A stretch of DNA of 64,000 nucleotides from Sediminibacterium sp. (GTDB taxonomy: Bacteria; Bacteroidota; Bacteroidia; Chitinophagales; Chitinophagaceae), in contig JAEUVE010000020.1 in the NCBI GenBank assembly GCA_016786865.1, positions 62,001 through 126,000 on the forward strand, given 5' to 3'. The notes below the pieces were generated by a model, which saw nothing but the letters and a program-made list of their open reading frames with translations, was not told the origin of the DNA and did no database searches. The position numbers and the translations under genes were made by a program. Below, piece after piece: positions 1-8,104 of the stretch. Within the stretch, counting starts at the first letter, position 1. Each line of letters begins with the position of its first letter.

Positions 1-1
1 A

Positions 2-307
2 CTATCGCCGACGGAGCGCAGAGAAATGATTTCTTCCGCAGTTACCAGGGGCACCATTCAACTATTGCCCAATGGTCAGTGTATTGTATTGATGGCCGAT
101 CACCAGACCACCGGCGGCTATCCAAGAATCGGGCACATCATTACCGCTGACCTTCCGGGGCTGGCGCAAAAAGGAATCGGAGACAGTTTGCTTTTTGTAC
201 AAACCGATGTGGAAACAGCAGAAAATTTACTGGTATTGCAGGAGCAACATTTGCAACAATTAAAGAATGCCTGTAACTTACAACTTGATGCCTATCATCG
301 ACATTAA
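2..307 (+). CDS. pxpC: 5-oxoprolinase subunit PxpC, C-terminal fragment
   Basis: The gene enters from outside the window; 101 C-terminal residues are visible. The stretch with IVLMADHQTTGGYPRIG followed by a DLPGLAQ segment is the typical end of the KipA/PxpC (biotin-dependent carboxyltransferase-like) family. PxpC works with PxpA and PxpB in ATP-dependent opening of 5-oxoproline to glutamate in the cytoplasm. The next gene, pxpA, overlaps its 3' end by 20 bp, which supports one operon. pxpB would be expected just upstream, outside the window. Confidence 0.85.
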   Translation, partial: LSPTERREMISSAVTRGTIQLLPNGQCIVLMADHQTTGGYPRIGHIITADLPGLAQKGIGDSLLFVQTDVETAENLLVLQEQHLQQLKNACNLQLDAYHRH

Positions 308-1034
308 TTGTGATCTGGGAGAAGGGTTTCCAAACGACCATCAGCTGATGCCCTATATCAGCTCGGCCAATATTGCCTGCGGTTTTCATGCCGGCAACGA
401 AGATACCATTAACCAAACCATTCACTGCTGCCTGATCCACGAAGTAGCTATTGGCGCTCATCCTGGCTTTAAGGACCGGGAAAATTTCGGAAGAACCAAT
501 ATGAAGTTGTCCGATTGTGAATTGTACGATCTGGTAGCAGAGCAGATAGCGCTAATGCAGGAATGCTGCAGAAAACACGGAACCTTACTGCATCATGTAA
601 AGCCGCATGGCGCTTTGTACAATATGGCTGCCGCAGATGCTACCATGAGTTATATTATTGCCTCGGCCGTTAAGGAAGCAGATGCTTCCCTCTATCTGTA
701 TGGGCTGAGCAACAGCCACCTGATTACAGAAGCCAAAAAACTGAAACTGAAAACCGTTTCTGAAGTATTTGCAGACAGAACCTATCAGCCCAATGGCACA
801 CTCACTCCTCGTACCGAAAGCAATGCGTTGATCGAACAGACCGAGGAGGCCCTGAAACAGGTATTGCAAATGGTATTGTCGAATACAGTCACAGCTGTGG
901 ATGGCGCTGTAATTCCATTGGAAACTGAGACCATCTGTTTGCACGGAGACGGCGCACATGCTGTAGCATTTGCTAAAGCGCTCCATGTTTGTTTCCGGCA
1001 AAACAATATTCACCTCAAAACATTTGGTTCTTGA
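288..1034 (+). CDS. pxpA: 5-oxoprolinase subunit PxpA (LamB/YcsF family)
   Basis: Predicted 248-aa cytoplasmic protein of the LamB/YcsF family, the PxpA subunit of 5-oxoprolinase. The N terminus IIDINCDLGEGF, the GFHAGNE segment, GAHPGFKDRENFGR and HVKPHGALYN are family hallmarks carrying conserved metal or substrate ligands. The ATG at 288 is preferred to the in-frame ATG at 267 because family members begin right before the DLNCDLGE motif. It overlaps pxpC by 20 bp and its stop overlaps the next start, so the three genes are probably translationally coupled. Confidence 0.9.
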   Translation: MPIIDINCDLGEGFPNDHQLMPYISSANIACGFHAGNEDTINQTIHCCLIHEVAIGAHPGFKDRENFGRTNMKLSDCELYDLVAEQIALMQECCRKHGTLLHHVKPHGALYNMAAADATMSYIIASAVKEADASLYLYGLSNSHLITEAKKLKLKTVSEVFADRTYQPNGTLTPRTESNALIEQTEEALKQVLQMVLSNTVTAVDGAVIPLETETICLHGDGAHAVAFAKALHVCFRQNNIHLKTFGS

Positions 1035-2209
1035 AAAAATCCAATTCCGCTGCCTTAACCGGAGCCGCATTTTTAATGGCTACCTCTGCTATAGGGCCAG
1101 GGTTTCTTACACAAACCACTGTGTTTACGCAACAACTGGCGGCAAGCTTTGGTTTTGTGATTCTGATTTCGGTATTGTTAGATATTGGCGCACAGTTAAA
1201 CATCTGGCGCATCATCGCCGTAACAGAAAAGCGGGCACAGTTAATTGCCAATGAACTGCTTCCCGGGCTGGGATACCTGCTGGCCGCGCTCATTGTGACA
1301 GGCGGGCTGGCTTTTAATATTGGCAATATCGGCGGTTGCGGGCTGGGACTGCAGGTACTCGCAGGGATAGATCCAATGTATGGAAGCACCATCAGTTGTG
1401 CTGTTGCACTGTTGATTTTCTGGAACAAAGAAGCAGGAAGGGCCATTGATGGGTTTACCAAAATACTGGGATTGCTGATGATCCTGCTTACCTTATACAT
1501 TGTATTCAGGGCAGCGCCGCCTGTTGCATCTGCTATAGAACATAGTTTTTTTCCAGACAAAATATCTGCACTGGCCATTGTGACCCTGGTAGGTGGAACA
1601 GTGGGTGGTTACATCAGTTTTTCCGGAGGACATCGCCTGCTGGATGCAGGAATCAAGGGAGAAGCCATGTTGCCTGAGGTAAACCAAAGTGCGGTTACCG
1701 GAATTGTGGTAACTGCTGTGATGCGCTTTTTGCTGTTTTTGGCTGCACTGGGCATTATCATGAAAGGATTTACCCTGGACCCTTCCAATCCGCCGGCATC
1801 TGTGTTTAAACTGGCTGCCGGAGAAATCGGGTATCGGTTTTTTGGTGTGGTAATGTGGTGCGCTGCCATCACTTCGGTGATCGGTGCCGCCTATACCTCT
1901 GTATCTTTTTTAAAAACATTTCATCCCGCTATTGAGCGAAATGAAAAAATGATCATCAGTCTCTTCATTGTTTTTTCCACCATCGTTTTCAACTGGATGG
2001 GAAATCCGGTTCAGATTCTGGTTACAGTTGGAGCGCTCAATGGCTTAATTCTTCCTGTTGCACTGGCAGTGATCCTGCTGGCTGCAAGAAAACAGCGGCT
2101 GGTAAAAACATATCGGCATCCTGTTTGGCTGCAGGTTGCAGGCTGGATGGTTGTAGCTGTTATGAGTTGGATGGGATACCTCACCATTGCTAAATGGCTG
2201 AGCGCTTAA
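1031..2209 (+). CDS. NRAMP-related permease linked to 5-oxoprolinase (YcsG-like)
   Basis: Roughly eleven hydrophobic segments and an overall match to the NRAMP superfamily; about 392 aa. The proposed TTG start at 1031 overlaps the pxpA stop as TTGA; an ATG at 989 would overlap pxpA by 46 bp. The first helix reads AIGPGF where metal-transporting NRAMPs have DPGN, and the sixth-helix region reads SGGHR rather than the MPH motif. With those metal ligands missing and with the pxp genes next door (as ycsF-ycsG in Bacillus), I infer a non-metal substrate, possibly 5-oxoproline. Its 3' end overlaps mnmH on the other strand by 20 bp. Confidence 0.8.
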   Translation: MKKSNSAALTGAAFLMATSAIGPGFLTQTTVFTQQLAASFGFVILISVLLDIGAQLNIWRIIAVTEKRAQLIANELLPGLGYLLAALIVTGGLAFNIGNIGGCGLGLQVLAGIDPMYGSTISCAVALLIFWNKEAGRAIDGFTKILGLLMILLTLYIVFRAAPPVASAIEHSFFPDKISALAIVTLVGGTVGGYISFSGGHRLLDAGIKGEAMLPEVNQSAVTGIVVTAVMRFLLFLAALGIIMKGFTLDPSNPPASVFKLAAGEIGYRFFGVVMWCAAITSVIGAAYTSVSFLKTFHPAIERNEKMIISLFIVFSTIVFNWMGNPVQILVTVGALNGLILPVALAVILLAARKQRLVKTYRHPVWLQVAGWMVVAVMSWMGYLTIAKWLSA

Positions 2210-3260
2210 CTGCAGCTGCATTGGCCTCCGCATCTACCGTATCACAGGGAATGGTGCATACCAGCAGATCCGGATTTTCTCTGCGCAATAAGCCTTTGTT
2301 GTAAAACCGGTCGTAGTATTTGAGCAGTACTGCAAAGCAAAGCCTGATATCATCTTCGATCAGCGCGTTCACCGCTATCTTGGTTTCCAGCCCACCCAGT
2401 CTTTTCTTAATCCGGATGACCGCATTCACCAGCTTTTCTTTATCAAACCGGCCATAGTTGGCTATGATAAAATCAAGGCGTTCGTCAAAAGGTATATCCA
2501 GAAAATAGACTTTCTTTTCGCGCATCTGTTTAAAGAATATGGTTGGAATATTCACATCCCCGATGCGCTGGCTCTCATCTTCCATCCAGATCATTTCGGT
2601 ATTGGCCCGACTCAGGTTCCAAAGTTCCTTTACCAGTAAATTCTCAAATTGCTCCTGACTGGGTTGCGGAGGTTGCCCCAGGGCACCAAACGCAGAACCC
2701 TTGTGATGTGCCAGTCCCTCAAGGTCTATTACAGCAGCACCCTTTTCGGCCATTGCTTTAAGGACTTCCGTTTTACCGCTTCCGGTATATCCGCCCAGAA
2801 TAGCAATGGGATAGGTTTCCTCAAACTGTTTCAGTACCCAGTTGCGGTATGCTTTGTAGCCGCCGGCCAGTGTATACACTTTAAATCCGTAGAGATCCAA
2901 TAACCAGGCAACGCCGGCGCTTCGCATACCACCTCTCCAGCAATGCACCAGCACTGTTTTGGAGGACTCCTCACCAATAGCGGTATTCAGATGAAAATTT
3001 TCAACAATGGCTTCCACCTCCTCCACCATCTGCACCATTTTTGTTCCAAAATATTTCAGTCCGATCTTAACAGCCTTTTCTTTACTCTCCTGCTTATATG
3101 AAGTGCCCACCACTTTTCTTTCTTCATCTGTAAACAAAGGAAGACTGAAAGCACCCGGAATATGTGCATGAGCAAACTCACCCGGGCTTCTTACATCAAA
3201 CACCGGAAACTGCTGAGTCAATGGTAAAAATGCTTCAATTGTGAGTCTTGTAACAGCCAT
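2190..3260 (-). CDS. mnmH: tRNA 2-selenouridine synthase MnmH
   Basis: 356-aa MnmH/SelU/YbbB protein, which acts on 5-substituted 2-thiouridine at the wobble base of certain tRNAs (geranylation, then replacement by selenium). An N-terminal rhodanese domain holds FDVRSPGEFAHAHIPGA and the catalytic Cys107 in VHCWRGGMRS. A C-terminal P-loop domain holds GGYTGSGKT (157-165). The ATG at 3260 is chosen because an exact TAnnTTTG element ends five bases before it; an upstream ATG at 3279-3281 would precede the promoter. Selenium supply genes were not seen in the window. Confidence 0.9.
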   Translation of the reverse strand: MAVTRLTIEAFLPLTQQFPVFDVRSPGEFAHAHIPGAFSLPLFTDEERKVVGTSYKQESKEKAVKIGLKYFGTKMVQMVEEVEAIVENFHLNTAIGEESSKTVLVHCWRGGMRSAGVAWLLDLYGFKVYTLAGGYKAYRNWVLKQFEETYPIAILGGYTGSGKTEVLKAMAEKGAAVIDLEGLAHHKGSAFGALGQPPQPSQEQFENLLVKELWNLSRANTEMIWMEDESQRIGDVNIPTIFFKQMREKKVYFLDIPFDERLDFIIANYGRFDKEKLVNAVIRIKKRLGGLETKIAVNALIEDDIRLCFAVLLKYYDRFYNKGLLRRENPDLLVCTIPCDTVDAEANAAAVKRSAI

Positions 3261-3265
3261 ATTTG

Positions 3266-3273
3266 CAAATGTA
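3266..3273 (-). promoter_or_regulatory. -7 element TACATTTG for mnmH
   Basis: Exact match to the Bacteroidota -7 consensus TAnnTTTG, ending 5 nt before the mnmH ATG, so the transcript may start at or next to the start codon. No clear -33 TTTG was found. Confidence 0.5.
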
Positions 3274-3299
3274 CAGGGCATTTTCTGTAACTTTTCGCT

Positions 3300-3791
3300 A
3301 TGAAAGAATTATTGGTAATCAGGCATGCCAAAAGCAGCTGGGCCAATCCCGGTCAGGACGATTTTGACCGGCCGCTTAATGAGCGCGGACACAGAGATGC
3401 AGCGGATATGGCTAAAAGATTGGTAAAAAGAGGCGTTAAAATTGACCGCTTTATATCCAGTCCGGCTGTGCGTGCATTAACCACAGCGGAATATTTTGCC
3501 AAAGCCTTTCACCAGAAAGAAGCAGACATAGTGCAGGTAAAAGCCCTGTATCATGCCCCTCCTGCAACCTATTATGATGTAATTGAATCGCTCCCCGGCA
3601 AATTGAATACAGTTGCCATTTTTGCTCATAACCCCGGCATCACCGATTTTGTTCAGGAAACAGAAACTGCCCGTATCAACGATATGCCTACCTGTGCCAT
3701 CTTTGGCATCCGGCTGCACACCGACGACTGGAGCAGGATCCAATCCTGCAAAAAAGAATTCTGGTTTTTTGATTCACCCAAATTAGGGTGA
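3300..3791 (+). CDS. SixA-like histidine phosphatase family protein
   Basis: 163-aa member of the histidine phosphatase superfamily. The catalytic RHAKSSW motif at residues 8-14 (nucleophile His9), LNERG, and a second-half His in IFAHNPGI are all present, as in SixA phosphohistidine phosphatases. The short single-domain form fits SixA rather than phosphoglycerate mutase. It is divergent from mnmH across 39 bp; a one-mismatch -7 element (TAACTTTT) ends 4 nt before the ATG. The in vivo substrate is not evident; phosphohistidine on a signalling or PTS protein is the family precedent. Confidence 0.8.
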   Translation: MKELLVIRHAKSSWANPGQDDFDRPLNERGHRDAADMAKRLVKRGVKIDRFISSPAVRALTTAEYFAKAFHQKEADIVQVKALYHAPPATYYDVIESLPGKLNTVAIFAHNPGITDFVQETETARINDMPTCAIFGIRLHTDDWSRIQSCKKEFWFFDSPKLG

Positions 3792-3795
3792 TCAT

Positions 3796-4677
3796 TCATT
3801 TTTTAAAATTTGCCAGGTACACTCCTGCAAAGATCAGCACAGCAGAAAAAGCCTTGGTTAAGGTAAAATGTTCGCCGGCAAAGGCAGTTGCAATAATTGC
3901 TGCAAATACCGGCTGGGTATAAATAAATGCACCTGTAGCAGAAGCACCGATTGCTGAAATACTGTACAGATTAAGTGTATACGCAAGAAAAGTGGCGCCG
4001 ATTGCAACAAAACCCAATGCTAAAAAATGACCTGGATCAAAAGCGGCCCAATTGGTCTGTAGCAAAGGATTCAATCCCAGGGGAAGTATACCAAGGATTC
4101 CAATCAGAAAAATCCATAACAATACCTGTATGCCCGAATACTTCAACATCAGGGGGCGAACCAACACCAGGTAGAACGCATAAGATATAGCGTTGATCAG
4201 TACCAAAAGATCTCCCAGTAATACATTGCTTCCGGAAACACCATGGTCTTTGCTTAACACCAATATCGCCGCCCCCGAAATTCCCAGGGCAAGCCCTGCT
4301 GCCTTAATCAGGCTGAAGCCTTCTTTCAACATCCAGAATGCAATGATGGAAATAAATATGGGTGTTCCCAGCGACAGCAGCGAACTGTGTATGGCAGTAG
4401 TAAGTGAAAGCCCTTTAATAAAAAAAATCTGGTTGATCACTACACCCGTTAATGCACAAAGTATAAAACGGGGGAAATCTTTCCGATCAATTTTTTTATT
4501 GGACGGCTTGTACAAAAGCATAAACCCAAAAAGTACGATACTCACCACTACCCGAACCAGATTGAGTGCAAACGGGTGAATCATGGAAGGGGTGATGTAC
4601 TTCACTACAGCATAATTGCTTCCGAAAATAAAATTAGCCCCTATAACCGCAGCGAGCGCTTTTTTGTTTTGTTGCAT
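3796..4677 (-). CDS. EamA/DMT-family transporter
   Basis: 293-aa integral membrane protein with about ten helices arranged as two EamA repeats (for example GANFIFGSNYAVVKY near the start and INAISYAFYLVLVRP opening the second half). Such proteins export metabolites or amino acids; the substrate cannot be read from the sequence. The ATG at 4677 is preferred: the in-frame TTG nine bases upstream is part of an exact -7 element. It is convergent with the SixA-like gene (4-bp gap), leaving no room for a separate terminator. Confidence 0.85.
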   Translation of the reverse strand: MQQNKKALAAVIGANFIFGSNYAVVKYITPSMIHPFALNLVRVVVSIVLFGFMLLYKPSNKKIDRKDFPRFILCALTGVVINQIFFIKGLSLTTAIHSSLLSLGTPIFISIIAFWMLKEGFSLIKAAGLALGISGAAILVLSKDHGVSGSNVLLGDLLVLINAISYAFYLVLVRPLMLKYSGIQVLLWIFLIGILGILPLGLNPLLQTNWAAFDPGHFLALGFVAIGATFLAYTLNLYSISAIGASATGAFIYTQPVFAAIIATAFAGEHFTLTKAFSAVLIFAGVYLANFKK

Positions 4678-4683
4678 CTGTTG

Positions 4684-4691
4684 CAAAAGTA
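4684..4691 (-). promoter_or_regulatory. -7 element TACTTTTG for the EamA gene
   Basis: Exact TAnnTTTG ending 6 nt before the ATG at 4677. It rules out a start further upstream and suggests a leaderless or near-leaderless message. Confidence 0.45.
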
Positions 4692-4798
4692 CTGCACCAC
4701 ATTGAATCCATTCCGGTAAAAATCAGGGTAATCCCTGCTTTGATCAGAGCCGATCTTTTGCCTGTATCGGCCTTCCAAAAACAGTTTGCAACCCACTG

Positions 4799-6289
4799 CT
4801 ATTTCATTTCAATTTCAATGATTTTTCTGCCATATTCTCCCAGGTAATGCAACAATAATTTTTCATAGATTTTATACCCATCGTCTACATTGGTAAAAAG
4901 AATCAGTCCCTGCCCGGTTTGAGGAAGCAGAAAAACGATTGTTTGACAACCCTTGTCTGAGCCGCCGTGAGACAATGCGTATGTTCCATTTCCAAGGTCA
5001 TAGATTTCAAAACCCAGTCCGAAATATTTGTCTTTTTTGGTTGCAACCTGATGGGCGATCATGTCTGTAAAAACCCGGTTGGTTAACCCCTCGCCTTTTA
5101 ATACGCTTGCTAAAAAAAGGCCATAATCCTCAACTGTAGTCAATAAATCATCAGCTGCATTAGCGGTTTTATTTTTAACGGTTTTATAGGGAACTGCTTC
5201 AGGATTATAACCGATTGCGAACCGGGTACTGTCGGTATTTTTATCCCAAAAAAAGTTCGTGTCCTTCATCTTTAGCGGTCCAAAAATCAATTCCTCCGCT
5301 AGTTGATTCAGTGTTTTTTTGAATTTTTGCTCCAATGCTTTTCGCAGGTATTCATACCCCTCTCCAGAATATTGATATTTTGTTCCCGGAGCAAATTCAA
5401 AGTGTAATTTTCCATCCGCATTATTTCCGCGCCAATTCGTAAATCCTGTCTGATGCGTTAAAATATGCCTTGTAGTAAGTTTTTTTAAATAGGGACTTTT
5501 TGAAACATCCGGATCAACCCAATATTTGTAAACAGGTTCTTCCAGATCCCACTTACCTAAACTTACCAGTTTTAAAGTCAGCATTGCAGTAATTGGCTTC
5601 GTAAGTGATGCTACATTAAACAGGGTATTGTAAGGGGCTGCAATGCCTTTCTGCAATTCTCCATAAACCTTTACCTCTTTCAATCTCCCCTCTTTTATCA
5701 GACCAATTCCCAGAGTAGGTATATTGTTTTCTTTCCGCCACTTTTCAATTTCCGTTTCACTATCAAATATGGGTGAGTTGGTATTGGAAAGCTGCTTGTT
5801 CTGGTGCTCATAACTTAACGACTTTCTGAGTTTCCATTCGCCATTTTCCAAAAGCCATACATGGGTAAACCTGGCCGAGCTGCCGAATTTTTCGGGTTGG
5901 TTCATTTCTTTCTCAAAGAATTGATGCACCCCCTCCTGAATTGCCCCGTAAAGATTTCCATTTTCATACAACGCAAAAATTGCTGTGGTGCCGGGCAAAA
6001 GTTCCCGCCTCGCCTGATAAACTGCAGGTTTATTGCACAAACCCTCTTGTAAATCTAGGAGGAACTTCTTCTTATCGGAAACACCGGCTTTATCGTGAAA
6101 GAACTCGAACTGCTCACTTAATAACAGGTTAAACTGAACCATGTTGCAGGTGTTGAACCCCACATCAAAAAGCAGGCTGTCTTTTGAAAGGATGGTTTTG
6201 TACAGCTCATGTTCTTTTGAAATCTGAGCCTGTACTGCCGGGCTTAGAACAATAAAAAACAGGGCGCAAAAGAAGATTTGTTTTGGCAT
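4799..6289 (-). CDS. Secreted serine hydrolase (beta-lactamase family) with N-terminal DUF4440-like domain
   Basis: 496 aa. The ATG at 6289 opens a signal peptide (MPKQIFFCALFF then SPAVQAQ), so the protein is exported. Residues about 25-170 look like an NTF2-fold DUF4440 domain, ending in the typical W-x-L-x-x-S-L-S-Y-E-H strand. The rest is a class C beta-lactamase/DD-peptidase-like domain (PF00144): ASLTKP gives the catalytic SxxK, YSG sits at the YxN position, and SHGGSDKG replaces KTG. The substrate may be a peptide or ester rather than a beta-lactam. It lies 85 bp downstream of the XRE regulator on the same strand. Confidence 0.8.
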   Translation of the reverse strand: MPKQIFFCALFFIVLSPAVQAQISKEHELYKTILSKDSLLFDVGFNTCNMVQFNLLLSEQFEFFHDKAGVSDKKKFLLDLQEGLCNKPAVYQARRELLPGTTAIFALYENGNLYGAIQEGVHQFFEKEMNQPEKFGSSARFTHVWLLENGEWKLRKSLSYEHQNKQLSNTNSPIFDSETEIEKWRKENNIPTLGIGLIKEGRLKEVKVYGELQKGIAAPYNTLFNVASLTKPITAMLTLKLVSLGKWDLEEPVYKYWVDPDVSKSPYLKKLTTRHILTHQTGFTNWRGNNADGKLHFEFAPGTKYQYSGEGYEYLRKALEQKFKKTLNQLAEELIFGPLKMKDTNFFWDKNTDSTRFAIGYNPEAVPYKTVKNKTANAADDLLTTVEDYGLFLASVLKGEGLTNRVFTDMIAHQVATKKDKYFGLGFEIYDLGNGTYALSHGGSDKGCQTIVFLLPQTGQGLILFTNVDDGYKIYEKLLLHYLGEYGRKIIEIEMK

Positions 6290-6374
6290 ATTTAAATTTT
6301 TGCCAAAGGTTAAAACTGCACCCAATCCCCCAAAAAAACACGCCCGCCAATAACCCGACAAATCCCCGACAAGC

Positions 6375-6953
6375 TTATATTAAATTGAAATTCAATTTAA
6401 TATACAGTTCGTTTTTTCTGTCTATATTAATAGCATTGCTTAGTACAATCCATACATTCGAAAGGGCCAGCAACACCATGATGCCCAGGGTAACAACATT
6501 CCCCGGCTTTGTTAAAATAACAACCAATAGAAATATGATCGGCGCCAGGATGGTCCACATCATTTGTACAGTAACGATTTGCCGGGTTAGGGGGCTTTTT
6601 TGCTTTGTTGCGAAAATAAGGACCAGGGGTACCAGAACATTCAACGGTGGAAGAACAATAAACGGTATAGAGGAAAGGTTAATTAATTTGATCATTGAAT
6701 TGTTCATCAGAACCGGGGCTTCTGCCTGCAAAGGATACGGTCTTTCGTTCTCTGCATTTTCTTCTTCCGACAGTTTATTCAGTAATTCATTCTCCTGAAC
6801 CCCCAGTTTTTCTGATAATGCCCTCAGCGTATACCCTTTGGGATCTGCCCCGGCTTCAATTCGCTGAATTGTTCGCACAGAGATCCCTGATTTTTCCGAT
6901 AGTTCTTCCTGTGTCAGATTTTGTTTTTCCCTGATACTTTTTAGTTTAGACAT
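6375..6953 (-). CDS. Membrane-anchored XRE-family regulator
   Basis: 192 aa. Residues 1-60 form a Cro/CI-type helix-turn-helix (LTQEELSEKSGISVRTIQRIEAG). After a polar linker, residues about 85-185 contain four hydrophobic segments. A DNA-binding head on a membrane tail suggests it senses a membrane or envelope state, perhaps controlling the serine hydrolase downstream or the ABC operon that diverges from it (inference). The last codons and the stop lie within a long AT-rich palindrome at 6376-6404. Confidence 0.75.
   Translation of the reverse strand: MSKLKSIREKQNLTQEELSEKSGISVRTIQRIEAGADPKGYTLRALSEKLGVQENELLNKLSEEENAENERPYPLQAEAPVLMNNSMIKLINLSSIPFIVLPPLNVLVPLVLIFATKQKSPLTRQIVTVQMMWTILAPIIFLLVVILTKPGNVVTLGIMVLLALSNVWIVLSNAINIDRKNELYIKLNFNLI
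6376..6404. repeat. 29-bp AT-rich palindrome at the 3' end of the XRE gene
   Basis: Perfect inverted repeat with two 14-base arms around one central base, starting within the stop codon of the XRE gene. Each arm has one G/C pair, so it is a weak stem for a terminator and no long U tract follows. It could be a partial terminator, an mRNA stabiliser before the serine hydrolase gene, or a dimer binding site. Confidence 0.6.
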
Positions 6954-7088
6954 ATTTTTCTATTGTTCGTTCCACTCATACGAACCCAACAAGGGGCGCA
7001 TAAAGTTATCAATCGTTTGGTTATCCAAAGAACAGAAGTATCGAATGAGGTATATGTTCCTGTTTTGCTTACAGGTACGTGGTTCAAC

Positions 7089-7136
7089 TTGCAGATTGTT
7101 TTGCCGGTTTTGCAGAAAACCGATGCTGTTTTGCAG
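7089..7136. promoter_or_regulatory. Three TTGCAG boxes at exact 21-bp spacing (candidate LytTR operator array)
   Basis: TTGCAG begins at 7089, 7110 and 7131, two helical turns apart each time. The second and third copies sit in the longer match TTTTGCAGAA and in dyads, GGTTTTGCAGAAAACC (7106-7121) and CTGTTTTGCAGAACAG (7126-7141). LytTR regulators typically bind paired direct repeats with a 21-22 bp period, and this operon ends in a LytTR gene. Autoregulation is therefore the leading idea; the divergent XRE protein is the alternative binder. Confidence 0.55.
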
Positions 7137-7166
7137 AACAGATCCGGTAAGCTTGTTGAATGCCGG

Positions 7167-7174
7167 TAGTTTCG
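7167..7174 (+). promoter_or_regulatory. Probable -7 element TAGTTTCG of the ABC/LytTR operon
   Basis: One mismatch to TAnnTTTG, 17 nt before the ATG at 7192. The TTGCAG array would lie at about -45 to -90 relative to the implied start, the usual place for LytTR activation. Confidence 0.3.
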
Positions 7175-7191
7175 TTCGGTAAATCATACAC

Positions 7192-8094
7192 ATGTATTGT
7201 ATAGAAACCCATGACCTCTGCTATCAGTTTTCCAACGGTCAGCCCGTACTAAACCGGATTAACCTGCAGGTTCCCAACGGATCTATTTTTGGTTTTCTTG
7301 GACCCAACGGAGCCGGTAAAACAACTACACTCCGCCTGCTGCTGGGTCTTTTAAAAAAACAGGATGGCAGCATTTCCATCTTTGGAAAAGACCTTGCAAA
7401 AAACCGGATCAACATTCTTCGCAATACCGGTTCGCTGATTGAATCTCCTTCTTTATACGGACACCTTTCTGCAATGGAGAACCTGAAAATTCAGCAGACG
7501 ATGTACCAATGTTCACCATCTCGCATCAAAGATGTGCTGGAGATTGTGGGGCTTTCGCATACCGGCCATAAAAAAACAGGACAGTTCTCGCTCGGTATGA
7601 AACAACGTTTGAGCATTGCCATTGCATTACTGCACAACCCCTCTTTGCTAATACTGGATGAGCCAACCAATGGTCTTGATCCGAACGGGATCATCGAAAT
7701 ACGCGACCTGCTAAAGAAAATCAATGCAGAGCTACAAATCACTATAGTGATCTCCAGTCATTTACTGTCCGAAATAGAAAAGCTGGTTACACATATCGGC
7801 ATCATCAACAAAGGTCAGTTGCTATTCCAGGGAACCCTGCCACAACTGCAAACCAAACAATGCCTGAATGCCCGTTTCATTTTCCAGACAAACAACAATA
7901 CTGCTGCTGCCGCCATCATTACAGCCAACGGGTGGGAAGCAACGGAGCAGAATGACCTGTTGTGTATGCCGCTGGCCGAGGATCAGGTCATCGCTTCTCT
8001 AAACCGGCAACTGGTTCAGAACGGTATTGAGGTTTACCGGATCATGCGGCAACAGAATGATCTTGAATCCATATTTATCAATCTTGTAAAATAA
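7192..8094 (+). CDS. ABC transporter ATP-binding protein
   Basis: 300-aa ATPase of the drug/antimicrobial-peptide exporter class (CcmA/BcrA-like). Walker [10 protein letters not shown] at 37-45, signature FSLGMKQRL, Walker B LLILDEPTNGLDP, and an H-loop in VISSHLL are all intact. A divergent C-terminal extension of about 80 residues follows. It is first in a four-gene operon with an ABC-2 permease, a LytS-type kinase and a LytTR regulator, an arrangement typical of regulated peptide-efflux or immunity modules. Confidence 0.9.
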   Translation: MYCIETHDLCYQFSNGQPVLNRINLQVPNGSIFGFLGPNGAGKTTTLRLLLGLLKKQDGSISIFGKDLAKNRINILRNTGSLIESPSLYGHLSAMENLKIQQTMYQCSPSRIKDVLEIVGLSHTGHKKTGQFSLGMKQRLSIAIALLHNPSLLILDEPTNGLDPNGIIEIRDLLKKINAELQITIVISSHLLSEIEKLVTHIGIINKGQLLFQGTLPQLQTKQCLNARFIFQTNNNTAAAAIITANGWEATEQNDLLCMPLAEDQVIASLNRQLVQNGIEVYRIMRQQNDLESIFINLVK

Positions 8095-8104
8095 TATAAC
8101 GGTT

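Noticed and set aside
4687..4798. Open frame on the minus strand in the gap between the EamA and serine hydrolase genes
   Set aside because: It lacks a good start codon, runs out of frame into the EamA gene and contains its promoter; about 110 open bases are expected by chance.
7001..7169. Short plus-strand frame before the ABC operon
   Set aside because: It contains the 21-bp repeats and reads as non-protein-like sequence; regulatory DNA is the better reading.
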